Assembly: GCA_037576215.1 (NCBI GenBank) | Contig: JBANDB010000008.1 | Span: 1,674,001-1,738,000, forward strand | Direction of reading: 5' to 3' | DNA from: Armillaria gallica | Taxonomy: Eukaryota > Basidiomycota > Agaricomycetes > Agaricales > Physalacriaceae | DNA length: 64,000 nt | Shown here: one piece after another, positions 20,535 to 32,614 of the stretch | How positions within the stretch are numbered: the first letter of the stretch is position 1 | Layout: every line of letters begins with the position of its first letter | Notes under the pieces: model-generated | The model's database searches: none | Seen by the model: only the letters and a program-made list of their open reading frames with translations | What the model was told of the DNA's origin: nothing | Made by a program: the position numbers and the translations under genes

Positions 20535-23500
20535 ATGTCGTCTCAATCGGAGCCCAATTCGAAGAGCGCAGGTCCGTGCTTTATATTCATTTCGTGCATA
20601 CATACTTAGGCCTTTATAGCCAAAAAAGAAGCTAAGAGGCTCGAAAAAGAGGCCAAGCTCGCGGCCAAGGCGTTGAAGACCAACAATACCAACAGCGGGG
20701 AGAAAAAGGTCAAGGTAGAGAAGAAAAAGGAGGAAGAGGAGGTTTTTGTTAATACGACACCCAAGGGCGAGAAGAAGGGTGTGTAGCTCGTACTGTTCCT
20801 TTCTCTGTCTGATCATGGGTAGATCTTTCGCAACCCATGTCGGCGGGGTACAACCCCATCGCGGTAGAGTCGGCATGGTATGACTGGTGGCACGCCCAAG
20901 GATTCTTCAAGCCGGAGTATGGTGGTGAAGAGAACGGGGAGGTTTTCGTTGTCCCGGCCCCTCCTCCCAATGTGACGGGAAGCTTACATATCGGCCATGC
21001 GTTGACAACGGCAATACAGGATTCACTCGTTAGGTGGTGAGTCGGGTGCGAACCGTCCACTGTGTTATGGCTTGACAACCAATAGGAACCGCATGCTTGG
21101 GCGCAAGACGTTATTTTCACCTGGCTTTGACCACGCCGGTATATCAACGCAGAGTGTGGTGGAAAAGCGATTATACAAAAGTGAGGGAAAAACGAGGCAT
21201 GATCTTGGTCGCGAGAGGTTTCTGGAGACGGTTATGGATTGGAAGAACGAGTAAGTCTTGATTCCTTTTAACCTGAATTTGGACTAACGACGGGTGTAGG
21301 TACCAAGCGAGGATAACCAACCAGCTCCACCGGCTAGGCGGGAGCTACGACTGGGACCGCGTCGCGTTCACGATGAACGAGAGTTTGAGCAAGGCTGTCA
21401 TCGAGACATTCTGCAGGCTACACGAGGAAGGGATCATCTATCGTGCGAATAGGCTCGTGAACTGGTGCGTCCGCCTCAACACGACACTTAGTAATCTCGA
21501 GGTCGACCAGAAACAGCTGGCGGGGCGGACCTTAATGAGCGTGCCAGGGTATGACGCGAAGGAAAAGTTTGAATTTGGTGTCATCACGAGTTTTGCGTAT
21601 CCGTTGGAAGGCGGGGAGAGGGTGGTGGTGGCGACGACCAGGCCCGAGACAATGCTGGGAGATACAGCAATTGCGGTGCATCCCGACGATGAGAGGTATC
21701 GACATCTCCATGGCAAGTACGCCGTCCATCCGTTTGTGGAGGGAAGGAGGATCCCTATTGTCACAGATGAGATGGTGGATCGGGAGTTTGGGACCGGGGC
21801 CGTGAAGATTACGCCTGCGCATGACCAGAACGATTGGGAGGTTGGGGTGAGGCATAACTTGGAGGTGGTGAATATCATGAACGATGATGGGACGTTCAAC
21901 GAGCATGCAGGAGAAAGGTTCAAGGTAAGTGCGTTCCCTTGTATTTGGGTAAGTTATCGATAGTCTCACAGGGTATGAAACGCTTCCACGCCCGTGTTGC
22001 GGTCGTTGAGGCCCTCAAGCAGGCTGGGCTGTTTGTGGAGACAAAGGATAACCCGATGATGATCCCTATTTGCAGGTATGTGTCCATCCTTCTTTGCTAA
22101 ATCCTCTCATATTTCTTTAGTAAATCCGGCGACGTCATCGAACCTATCCTCAAACCCCAGTGGTGGGTAAACTGCAAACCTCTCGCCGAGGAAGCTATCA
22201 AGGTACGCGTCGTTTTTAGTCCCTAATATTTACTGATGAGGCGATATAGCGAACGCGCGCTGGAGAGCTCATCATCGCACCTAAACAATCTGAGAACGAG
22301 TGGTACCGGTGGCTGGAGGGTATCCAGGACTGGTGCATCTCCCGCCAGCTCTGGTGGGGCCATCGTTGCCCAGCGTATTTTGTGAACATCCAAGGGAGGG
22401 AGCAGGATGTATGCCGTTTCTTTTACATTTCCTATTCATGTCTTGACGAATACGCGCAGAAAAATGATGGAAAAAACTGGATTGTGGGTCGGACGCTCGA
22501 GGAGGCTACGGAGCGTGCAAAGGTGCTTGCCGCTGGCCAGCCATTCACGCTAGAACAGGATGAAGACGTCCTCGACACCTGGTTCTCTTCGGGTTTGTGG
22601 CCTTTCTCAATTATGGGTTGGCCGGAAAAGGCATGTTCATTTCTTTCATCAGGGTATATCTATCTGACTGGCCCTGTAGACGCTTGATTTCGAGAAATTC
22701 TACCCTTCTTCGCTTCTTGAGACCGGTTGGGATATCCTCTTCTTCTGGGTAGCGAGGATGGTCATGTTGGGGATCAAGCTCACGGGGAAGGTGCCGTTCA
22801 AGGAAGTGTATTGTCATGCGATGATCCGTGATGCACACGGGAGGAAGATGAGCAAGTCCCTCGGGAACGTTATAGACCCGATTGATGTCATCCAGGGCTT
22901 GGAGTTGGAGAAGTTACACGAGAAGCTCCTGGAGGGCAACTTGGACGAGAGGGAGATCAAGAAAGCGAAAGATGGCCAGAAGAAGGACTTCCCCAAGGGT
23001 ATTCCGCAGTGTGGGACTGATGCGCTAAGGTTTGCTCTTTGTGCGTACTCTGGTGGAGGGCGTGATATCAATCTCGAGATTCTGCGCGTGGAGGGATACC
23101 GCAAATTTTGCAACAAGATTTTCAACGCGACCAAGTTTGCCATGCTCAAACTGGATGAGGAGTTTGTCCCTGAGGTGAATGCCAAGGTGCGCTTGTATGC
23201 TGGCTTAGCTGTTTCTCTGGCTGAGGCTAGTTTGTAGCCTACGGGCAAGGAGAGTCTCGTGGAGCGTTGGATCCTGCATAAACTCAATATTGCCGCCAGG
23301 GAGATCAACACCCAACTAGGGGAGCGCAATTTTATGATGACCACAACAGCAGCGTATAACTTTTGGCTGTACGAGTTATGTGATGTCTATATTGTGGGTC
23401 TTACGACGTTGTTGTTTCCACTACTGATGGACAAATAGGAAGCAATGAAACCCATGACGGACGACAAGGCATCGATAGAGACGAGAAGGTCCGCCCAGCA

Positions 23501-24346
23501 GACGCTATATACATGTTTGGATTACGGACTGAAGTTGCTGCATCCTTTCATGCCGTTCGTGACCGAGGAGTTGTGGCAGCGCCTCCCGCGCCGGCCAGGA
23601 GATTCGACTCCGTCAATTATGGTCTCGAGGTTCCCGGTGTTTGTAAGTGCAAGCTTATATGAGAGACTTTGAGTACTGATCTTGGCTACTAGGATGAGGC
23701 GTTCGCGTTTGAGGATGCAGATAGGGAATTTGATCTGGTGTTTGCAGTGCTCAAGGCGGGACGGTCCTTGGCTGCATCGTATAATCTTCAGAGTGATATA
23801 CAGTGTGCGTGGGTTTTTCCTTCGGCATGGTCTAGGGCTGAAGCGGTTTTATAGTCTTCATACACGCGCAAGACGACGCGCGGCTCATTGAAAGCCAGCT
23901 ACCAACGATGGTTGCTCTGACCAAGGGATGCAAGAGCGCGGTGGTTGTGAGTGATTCAAAGGACGTTCCTGCCGGATGTGGAAGTAGCGTTGTGACCAAG
24001 TCAATTGTCATCCATACACTCGTGAGGGTGAGTGCAACTTTATTTCCTTTCCTTTAGTGTAGCCCTTGATCCAAATGCGTGGTAGGGCCTGGTTGATCTC
24101 GACCGTGAGATCGCGAAATGCGAAAAGAAGCTGGATATAACGCGGTTGAGCCTCTCCAAACTGGCCAAGTTTGAGAATGAGACTCTTCCGGAGAATGTGA
24201 GGTTGGCGAACGAGGAAAAGGTGAGCGATTGTTAGATGCTTAAAGAGCGCATATTAATCTATTGGGTACTGTTATAGAAAAAGACTTTGGAGGCGGAGAT
24301 GATGACATTGGAGGCGTCACAGAAGATGTTTGCAGATTTGAAATAG
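20535..24346 (+). CDS. VAS1: Valyl-tRNA synthetase
   Basis: Class I synthetase charging tRNA-Val. Starts [12 protein letters not shown], with a Lys-rich leader ([19 protein letters not shown]) as in fungal cytosolic forms. The catalytic core contains [20 protein letters not shown], then [15 protein letters not shown], the HIGH signature. The editing domain includes [17 protein letters not shown] and [19 protein letters not shown]. Next come [34 protein letters not shown] and [19 protein letters not shown]. The KMSKS signature is in [15 protein letters not shown]. The anticodon-binding domain follows ([18 protein letters not shown]), with a C-terminal coiled coil ending [14 protein letters not shown]. 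More than ten short introns; about 1,000 residues. In many fungi one gene makes cytosolic and mitochondrial forms, but I see no clear presequence in this start. Confidence 0.96.
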
Positions 24347-24541
24347 AAGGAAGTAGAATTAGAATGGTTGGAAGATGTATTATGATCTGAAAAGTGGCCG
24401 CGATGTGCAGATTTAGTTTGCGGTACCTTCTAGCTAGTTGTCGGCTCAATGCCAGCCGAATGAGTGCAGTAATTCCATGATTGGTTATTGAACAAGTTGA
24501 ATATGCGACTACCTGATCCCTATCGTCCTAGATTTGAATAT

Positions 24542-26626
24542 TTACTTACCCAAAGCAAGATGATCTTGACAAGAGAATGTCTTAATCAATGCTTGCAGGC
24601 CATCAGTGACATAACCGTAAACATAGCTAGGAGAGTCGTAATAGTCATCAAATCTGTGAGTATACACGTTCAGCCAATCAATTGAAGCCCTCGTAAGAAC
24701 TTGACATACGTAGCTGTAACCCTCCAAGTGAAGAGTTGTTCACGCGATGATGGTGAAAGGCATTCTACAGTTGGAGATTTGGCTTGACGCCGCTTTTCTG
24801 CCTGCACCGAATCAGCCACCTTGATACGATCCATTAATGCTTCCTCTGCGCCCTCCACGGAAGAGAAAAGTAGCTCGGAACCATCAAACTTCACCGTATC
24901 CCAGACTTCTGCAGCTGCTTTCTCGTCGGGCCATTGGCAGAGAATTTGTGCCCAATCCCGAATGCAGCGCACCAAATCGCGTTTAGGCTCCTCTTCGCGA
25001 TACATGTCATCCGGGCCGACCGCCTTTTTCTTTGGAGGTGCCCAATCCGCGTCGCTCAGAGGCCCTCCCTGGGCTGCGCGCTCAGCAAAGCTACTGAGAT
25101 TGCTCTCTCGCTCAGAGTAACTGTCATCGAACAGATCCTCGTTACGAGTGAGCCTTCCCGCGTCTATCAGATCTCGAAGCCAACATTGCGCGTCTTCTAG
25201 TCCTGGAAACAGGTGCACCAGGGCATTCAATGCATCCTGTTTCGCCGTCTCGAGCCCGTCTCTGACGACTTGGAGCGCATGCGCGCGTTGTTCCTCGTCG
25301 GACATCGTGGAGAGATGTTTCATAATGACAAGAATGGTTGAATTGTGACGAGAAATACCTTCCTCGATCAATCTATCGAGCAAATAGATGATGTCTTCTG
25401 TTTGAGATGACTTGGCGAGGATTTTGGCGGCGTCCGTGTAGGGAATGGAAGGTTTTTCCCCAAAAATATTTTGCTTGATTGAGATTAAGAGTGAAGACTC
25501 GATATCAGGATAATCTGACACCAAGGAGGTGTACAGATGCACGGATGGTGCCTCGAGGAAATTGTTGATGCGATGACGATGCCTTTCAGCGTAGAGCCGA
25601 AGCGCGGCCGTTCTCATTTCCGCCGACCAATGATCATCCCAGAAAGCGAGGCCATCCATGTTCACCGATTCTGAAAAACAGTCAATTCGGAGAGTGCCAG
25701 AAGGTGAGAAAACCGTACCACCGGGCGTTCGACGAATGAGATTGAGAACATCATCGTAACTCTCACCCCATATAGCTTCATTGGCTGGAATTCTTGAGCC
25801 CCTCATAGCCGAGAAAACGAGGTATTCTCTCCACATCCAAGCCATATAATCACCAACGAGGTGGTGCCCATCGTAAACAGTCTGTTTTGTCGAGTCGATG
25901 ATGACAAGCCTACTTGTCCAGTCAAAATAATTACCGCTGAAAAAAACGCGTTAATGTTTCATGATACATGGAAAGTGGACAGTCAACGAACAGGCAATCA
26001 TCAACTTGGTCTGCAACAGATGAGCACAACATCAAACAGCAGCGGACAAGCTCCATATCTGCACTCGCATCGGCCATCGCGAGCCAAATGTCAGGAAGCC
26101 ACTTGATAATCTCCTCCATGATGCACTGTAGCATATGCGCTTGCTGGTCTCCCTGATCCTCTGGATTGTATTTCACATCCGTGGCGAGCTCGTTAACCAA
26201 AGAACTCAAAGAAACACAGTGAAGCTCGTATGCAAGGTCCTTGATAGCGCTCTCATCCTCAGCCTCAGGAAGGACACTAAGAATGGAGGCAGCGAGTTTA
26301 CGAGCGTTCTGAAGAGCCGCGCGGTTGCCAGGGGTTACCTTTATCACCGTCGCCCTCGTCAATGCATCCGTGAGGATGTCGTTAAGGCGCTTCGCTGGTG
26401 ATGGGCCAGCTTTGGGAATTGGTACAGATACGACGCGTCCCTTTCTAGCTGAAGACACTGCTGGGGAAGGTGTAACTCGACTAGTGCGAAGTGGAGCTGG
26501 TGCAATCCGACCAGTACGAAGCGGGGCTGGTGCAATCCGGCTGGTACGAAGTGGAGCCGGTGCGATTCGACTAGTACGAACTTGTGCACCCGTCGTGATA
26601 CGAGGTTTCCTTGCAGAGGCCGACAT
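24542..26626 (-). CDS. Unrecognised protein with APLRTSRI repeats
   Basis: I do not recognise this protein. It starts MSASARKPRITTGAQVRTSR (ATG 26624-26626). The N-terminus has four copies of a ten-residue R-(T/S)-(S/G)-R-I-A-P-A-P-L repeat, encoded by 30-bp DNA repeats at about 26470-26580. A basic Pro-rich linker and a helical domain follow. Exon 1 splices by GTTCGT into LGNYFDWTSRLVIIDSTKQT. The next exon is long (MAWMWREYLVFSAMRGSRIP onward). A canonical GTATGT...CACAG intron near 24720-24665 gives the end TFDDYYDSPSYVYGYVTDG...DHLALGK, stop at 24542. Without that splice the frame ends at 24670. About 680 residues, mostly helical, cytosolic or nuclear, no membrane segments. It lies convergent with valyl-tRNA synthetase. 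It may be lineage-specific. Confidence 0.7.
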
Positions 26627-27499
26627 GACGATGAAGAGAGAGTCCTGGAACGTAAAGAGGCCTTCTCCCGCTCCTACACCCACCTTCACACCTCTTTAAT
26701 TCCATGATGGTGAGCAGGACAACATATACTGAAAGGCTGTCAGGGAGAGAAGAAAGGGCCTAGAATAAATGTCAATTGTCATAGTCCGGTCCGGCTCCTT
26801 CCGTGAGTTCACGCTTAGTGCTAACAAACTACTAACTGCTACTGATAAGGACGGTAATCAATCTCGACATCTCTAATCGTCTCCTCTTTTGGCAAGCTAA
26901 TACTGTCTGTTAATGCTGATACGCTTGGATTTTTTCCTCTTCTTTCTCTTGAACTGTTGTGCGATAAACGCGTCATCCCGTTCTCTTGGTAACGGGTTCT
27001 TATCCGAGGCATCCGTCATTGATCTTTGACAGGCTGAACAAGTTTTCGACGTTTCTCGGTTTGACTGAAGATTCTGTAACAATCATCCTGAGACATCGCT
27101 TCTTGACCAATTGAATCAAACGTGCGCCGAAGGTATGTCGCACAGATGGTTGTATTGAGAAACGACCGTCGGGGATAGCATTGTCAACTTAGTCGAGCCT
27201 GAAGCTACAGATCAAAGATGGCCAACCAAGAAGGGTATCGCTTGTTTGACATGGAGGTGCAGGAAGGTAATGGTCACTGCAACCGTTTGTCTTCCAGTAA
27301 CAGAAAAGGGCGTCGAGATGCCTCGATCCTGATTAATGGGTCAGATAAATAGACTCCAGTGACTTCGGACGCACTACCATGGCCAGCCAGTTGATACCAT
27401 TATACCTGATGTGCGCGCAGATAGGTAGTGACTAGTGATAGTTGACACCACGAACCCATCCACGCATACTAGATATCAAATGACAAGGAGGTGGCAAGG
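26627..27499. other. Intergenic region without recognised gene
   Basis: About 870 bp. A minus frame at 26897-27082 (61 residues, ending in a KRKKRKKSKR cluster) has no support. Nothing else identified beyond the promoter of the 24542-26626 gene. Confidence 0.4.
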
Positions 27500-28115
27500 C
27501 TACAGGCATCGAGTAGAATGCAGGATGCGTAATGGGGCCATGTGCCTGGAACAGAGAAATACGCATCCATGCGTTGTCACGCGCAGGTTTAGACAGAAAC
27601 TGGCCGCGAATGTGACGACCAAGGAGATTCTGTAGACGTCGTCCACAACCAATCCAACGGGGTTCGAAAAGATATATATTCCACGCTTGGAAAAAGGGTT
27701 TTCGTTAGGCAGATTGCCGTACGCTTCTTTCGCCACTGTTGCCTTTTCGTCTTCTTGGAGGTCGACGAGGCAGGTAATGGTACGGGTAAGCCGAGAGTTG
27801 AGATACTTGTAAATGGTGAATTCTGGCGCAGAGCTAGTCGCATAGGTAGTATAGGTATGCAAGGCTGAGGACGTAGATATCGCGAGGTGCGATAGGGGCA
27901 TATATAGCTTTCCACGTTCGGTTGATCTGAGGGCAAGTGGTCATGAAGGACTGCCAGACAACAGAAGACATTTCAGAGTACCATATTTCGTAGACGATTA
28001 TTTTTACGAGCTCTGCAGGAATTGTACCTATGAAAATAGTAATAGTCGCACTGCATTGAAGAGACGGGTCCAATGCTTCATCCAGCAGAGGGAGGCGCCA
28101 GTTGTGGTTCACCAA
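27500..28115 (-). pseudogene. F-box-like lineage family member, frame broken
   Basis: The minus strand starts MVNHNWRLPLLDEALDPSLQ and continues IGTIPAELVKIIVYEIWYSE, TTCPQINRTWKAIYAPIAPR and DIYVLSLAYLYYLCD, then stops. The homologous continuation lies in another frame: APEFTIYKYLNSRLTRTITC, LVDLQEDEKATVAKEAYG. From memory, a family common in Agaricomycetes reads IP-EL-..-I..E-W, then RDIYI..LAYL.YLCD.., then LTRTI.C.VDL. in one continuous frame. So a frameshift near 27830-27870 splits this copy. No short intron with good borders repairs it. The N-terminal IPAELVKIIVYEI segment is F-box-like. Either a decayed copy or a sequencing indel. Confidence 0.55.
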
Positions 28116-28328
28116 TTAATAAGTCTCTTCGCCTGAAGGTAGTGGAAAAATAGGAAAACTTTCTATGAGGTTCGTTGTTCGAGTCGTAGATAGAGAGGTA
28201 TCTAGGTAGGATTCAGAGAAAAAGGTTTGCTCAATCAACCGGCAGCCGGTCCGCTCACGTGTAGTCTCCTAAAATTTCAATTTACCATCCTTCCTCCCTC
28301 CTCGACCGGCGTATAGGGTCAGTAGACC

Positions 28329-31300
28329 ATGCGCAAGCAACTAGATCCCCGCATACCAATACTGATCAACAATAATGTCAAGAAAAACCACAGGTCCTTC
28401 ATAGTCTTAGTCGGAGACAAGGGAAGGGACCAAATCGTCAACCTTCATTTTTTACTGTCTCAAGCCAGGATCTCTGCCCGTCCGTCAGTGCTTTGGTGCT
28501 ACAAAAAGGATCTTGGATTCACCACGTACGTCTTTATTGTCCAGATTTTGCTTATTTATCGATAGCATATACCCAGCCATCGAAAGAAACGGGAGGCAAA
28601 AATCAAAAGAGATGTCAAACGCGGTATCCGTGAACCAAACGACCAAAATCCCTTTGAAATCTTCGTGACAGTAACCGACATTCGGTATATGTACTACAAG
28701 GAGTCGCATAAAATCCTCGGAAACACCTATGGCATGTGTGTATTGCAGGATTTCGAGGCCATAACACCGAATCTCCTGGCTCGGACAATCGAAACGGTCG
28801 AAGGCGGTGGCTTAGTGGTGCTTTTGCTAAAGACGATGACTTCTCTTCGACAATTGTACTCCATGACCATGGTGAGGATGCTGCTATTACTTCCAGGATC
28901 ATCTAATTCTCCATAGGATATCCATTCACGACACCGAACTTCATCTCACGACGCAGTCACCGCACGCTTCAATGAACGATTCATCCTCTCGCTAGGGTCA
29001 TGCCCTGATTGCCTTTTCCTTGACGATGAACTGAACGTTCTTCCCATATCTCGCGGGAAGGATATCTCGCCTTACACCTCCCTATCTGAAGAAGCCTCGT
29101 CTTCAGAACTGCAGGAGCTCAAGTCATCATTATCCTCCACAAAACCAGCTGGCGATCTCGTTCAGCTCACGAAGACACTTGACCAAGCTCAAGCCATCCT
29201 TACGTTTATCGAAGCTATCGCTGAAAAAACCTTGTCATCAACAGTGACACTCACAGCTGGACGGGGTCGCGGGAAGAGTGCCGCGCTGGGACTAGGCATT
29301 GCCGCTGCCCTTGTGCACGGATATTCCAACATATTTGTTACCAGTCCCAGTCCGGAGAATTTGAAGACCGTTTTTGAATTCATATTCAAAGGCCTCGATG
29401 CACTTGGATACGAAGAGCACCTCGACTATGATATCGCTCAGAGCACTAATCCAGATTTCAATAATGCAATCGTGAGAGTAAATGTCTTCAAGGATCATCG
29501 GCAGACAATCCAGGTTAGTTGTATAGTTGAGTTGACCTCGACGTCCCATTAATCTGTTTTTCAGTACATTCAACCCGAAGATGCTCATGTGTTGGGGCAA
29601 GCTGAACTGGTCATCATTGACGAAGCCGCAGCGATCCCTTTACCTCTTGTCAGAAATCTCATCGGACCTTATCTTGTCTTCCTCGCATCCACGATAAACG
29701 GATATGAAGGAACTGGCCGCTCCCTTTCCCTCAAACTCATCCAGCAGTTACGCGACTCCACCCGCCCGTCCATACCCACATCCTCCACAACCAAAGACGA
29801 TGAACCAAAAAAACACGTCCAAACGGCCACCAAAGCTGCCCCCAAAGCCCTCCGATCTCTCCGTGAAGTCAGCCTCACCACTCCCATTCGATATTCCCAA
29901 GATGACGAAATCGAAAAATGGCTCAACATCCTTCTCTGCCTCGTTCCCACTCCAGCATCATCTACTCTCTCATCTGGGTGCCCACATCCATCGACATGCG
30001 ACCTTTACTATGTAAACCGGGACACCCTATTCAGTTTCCATCCTGCGTCAGAGGCATTTCTCCAGCGTATGATGTCTCTTTATGTGTCAAGTCATTACAA
30101 GAACCAGCCTAATGACCTTCAACTAATGTCCGATGCACCCGCTCACCATTTGTTTGTGCTTCTTCCTCCCATCAGTGATGCCAATGCGTCCGTCCTCCCT
30201 GAGCCTTTGGTGGTCCTTCAGGTGGCGCTTGAAGGTTCAATATCCAAAGCATCTATCATGGAAGGTTTGAGCCGAGGCTTGAGATCGGGAGGTGACTTGA
30301 TACCATGGCTGGTCGCAAACCAGTTCCAAGAGGGCCGGTTCGCAGAAATGAGTGGGGCTCGAATTGTGCGAGTTGCTACGTCACTCGAAGTTGCGAATGT
30401 AAGCTATTCGTGTATTGTTTTCGCGTCTTTCAGCGTTAACCAACATGGCCGTTAAATAGATGGGCTATGGTTCAAGAGCTCTGCAGGCACTCAATTCATA
30501 CTACAGCGGCGAGCTATACAATTTCGACGACGCAGAGCGGCAAGAAGAATATCCTGATGTCGCCGCAATCGATGCCGTACGTTATATCTTCTTCAGAGAT
30601 GATTTGTATCTCAACTTTATCTAGTCTACGTCCCTAGACACTGACACACCCACTGTTCGCTCACCAAAATCAATGCCTCCTCTTCTACAGCGACTATCGG
30701 AACGGAAACCCGAAAATCTGGATTATCTGGGTGTGAGCTACGGGATGACTGGCCAGCTTCTTAGGTAGAGTGATCGGTGGTTTATACCCTGAACTTTATG
30801 TTAACTGTTGTTGCTCAGATTCTGGAAGCGGCTGGGCTACGTACCGTTGTATCTTCGCCAGACGGCCAGCGACCTGACCGGGGAACATACATGTGTTATG
30901 GTGAGAGGACTCAACAGCTCTGCTGACAGTGAGTTGGAATGGCTAGCCGAATTCGCCGTTGGTAAGTGAATAAACCTTACCTTCCCTTCACGTTGGCTCA
31001 TCTTTATCAGATTTCCGATCGCGACTCCTTACCTTACTCTCGTTCCCAAAATTCCGCGAGTTTGGATGTGTCACGGCGCTGAGCGTTTTGGAAGCTATCA
31101 ACACGTTCAGTGGCGTAAAGAATTTGGACAAGAAAGGCGGCGGCGTTAAGGCGCTCACCCCTGCGTTACTACCGACAATACTGACGCCTTTTGATCTGAA
31201 ACGATTGGAGACATATGGAAATAATGTGTTGGATTTCCATGTTATCATGGATCTAATGCCCACGATTTCCGCTCTCTACTTCCAGCGACGGTTGGATAAG

Positions 31301-32009
31301 CGGGCAGACACACCGGAAGGCAAGAGCGAGGGATCCGTGAATTTGAGTGCAGCGCAAAACGCTATCCTGTTGGGAATGGGGATACAGAGAAAGAGCGTCG
31401 AGGATATTGAGGTACGTCACGTGAAACTGCGAGAGAAATTCTCTGATCATGATTATGACAGGCCGAGCTTTCGCTACCCGTATCGCAGGTCCTTGCTCTG
31501 CTCGTCAAAATCGTACGGAAAATTGCCAAGCGGCTCATAGATATACAGAAGGAAGGCGTCACAGAATCAATGGGTCCGGACAGATCTTTGGAGGGTATGT
31601 CTCGTACGTCTGGACCCGTTGTAGAAATAACTGGGAACGCTCTCCAGTCGGTGGAAAAGGAACTTGAGGAAGCGGGAGAGCAGGAGAAGGAGGCTATGAA
31701 GGCCAGGGAACGGCAGCGCGAAATGATCAATGCCTTGGACCTGAAAAAGTGAGTAGAAATGTTTTGTCTTTCTCATCTCATCCGCTGATGCCGGCTAGAT
31801 ATGCCATTGACGATGGCGCAATGGACTGGAGTGCTGCTGAGAGCCGGGTTGCTGGTGGTGGTGTCAAGGCTGGACAGACGATCATAAGTGTCAAGAAAAG
31901 CAACGGGGTTGCGGGACAGAAAAGAAAATCAGACGAGGATATCGGGGGTGGTGATGCAGGGAAGGAGAAGAAGACGCGAAGGCGTTCGGGTAAGAAGGCA
32001 AAACTCTAG
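28329..32009 (+). CDS. KRE33: RNA cytidine acetyltransferase, Kre33/NAT10
   Basis: Makes N4-acetylcytidine in 18S rRNA and some tRNAs with acetyl-CoA and ATP, and is needed for small-subunit assembly in the nucleolus. Starts MRKQLDPRIPILINNNVKKN. Family landmarks in order: LVGDKGRDQIVNLHFLLSQA, RPSVLWCYKKDLGF, the Walker A motif TLTAGRGRGKSAALGLGIAA, Walker B ELVIIDEAAAIPLPLVRNL, TINGYEGTGRSLSLKLIQQL, and the acetyltransferase part with SGARIVRVATSLEVANMGYG and SRALQALNSYYSGELYNFDD. The tRNA-binding region includes LDYLGVSYGMTGQLLRFWKR. The C-terminal tail is Lys/Arg-rich (GKEKKTRRRSGKKAKL), a nucleolar signal type. Around a dozen short introns; about 1,000 residues. No broken frame seen. Confidence 0.96.
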
Positions 32010-32614
32010 CGTTAGTCGGATTGCAATGATCTCGGGTGTTATTGATCTATATACTTAGTAACGATATTGTATCGCGAGCTCGAGCCTTACGGTTTAAGGA
32101 CTCGGTTGTATTAACCTCCATGATGCTGGAAGTACATTGATTCATATGCTACCGCACCTTTACTGTTCGTCTGAAACCGTTCAGCAACTATGACTTTGCA
32201 GTGCTGCCATCTGTTCATGGCCAATCTCGTGTCGGAGACACATCAGATATATAACGCTCAAAGACCACCACACAGTCAGCCTTACGGGTAGTGTGGTACT
32301 CTAGGTCGCAGATCACCGTCATCAATGGTCAAAGTAATATAAACAACACTGCCTTGGTGCTTAGATCTTGGCTTAGATGAATTGTAGTCCTAATTGACGG
32401 GCATCGCTAGTGAAAACCCACTAAAACGTCCTCCAAGTCGCGGGCAAGTCCTATCGTCCTTGTCCCCGTCAATATTTCCAGCGCCCACCTATCAAGCCGA
32501 GAAGATGCCGCTGACCGGTTGGGCAAAGCAGAGATAAGGTAGGGGAGGAAAAATGAGGCATGAAGGTCAATTCCCTTGAAGCGCGCCGGCGAGAGCCATT
32601 ATGAGACGCAAAAA
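32010..32614. other. Convergent intergenic region KRE33 / SPC97
   Basis: About 600 bp between two convergent genes, no coding frame of note. It should hold both 3' UTRs and polyadenylation signals. Nothing structured was noticed. Confidence 0.4.

Noticed and set aside
21438..21969. 161- and 145-residue minus ORFs
   Set aside because: Antisense shadows of the valyl-tRNA synthetase editing domain.
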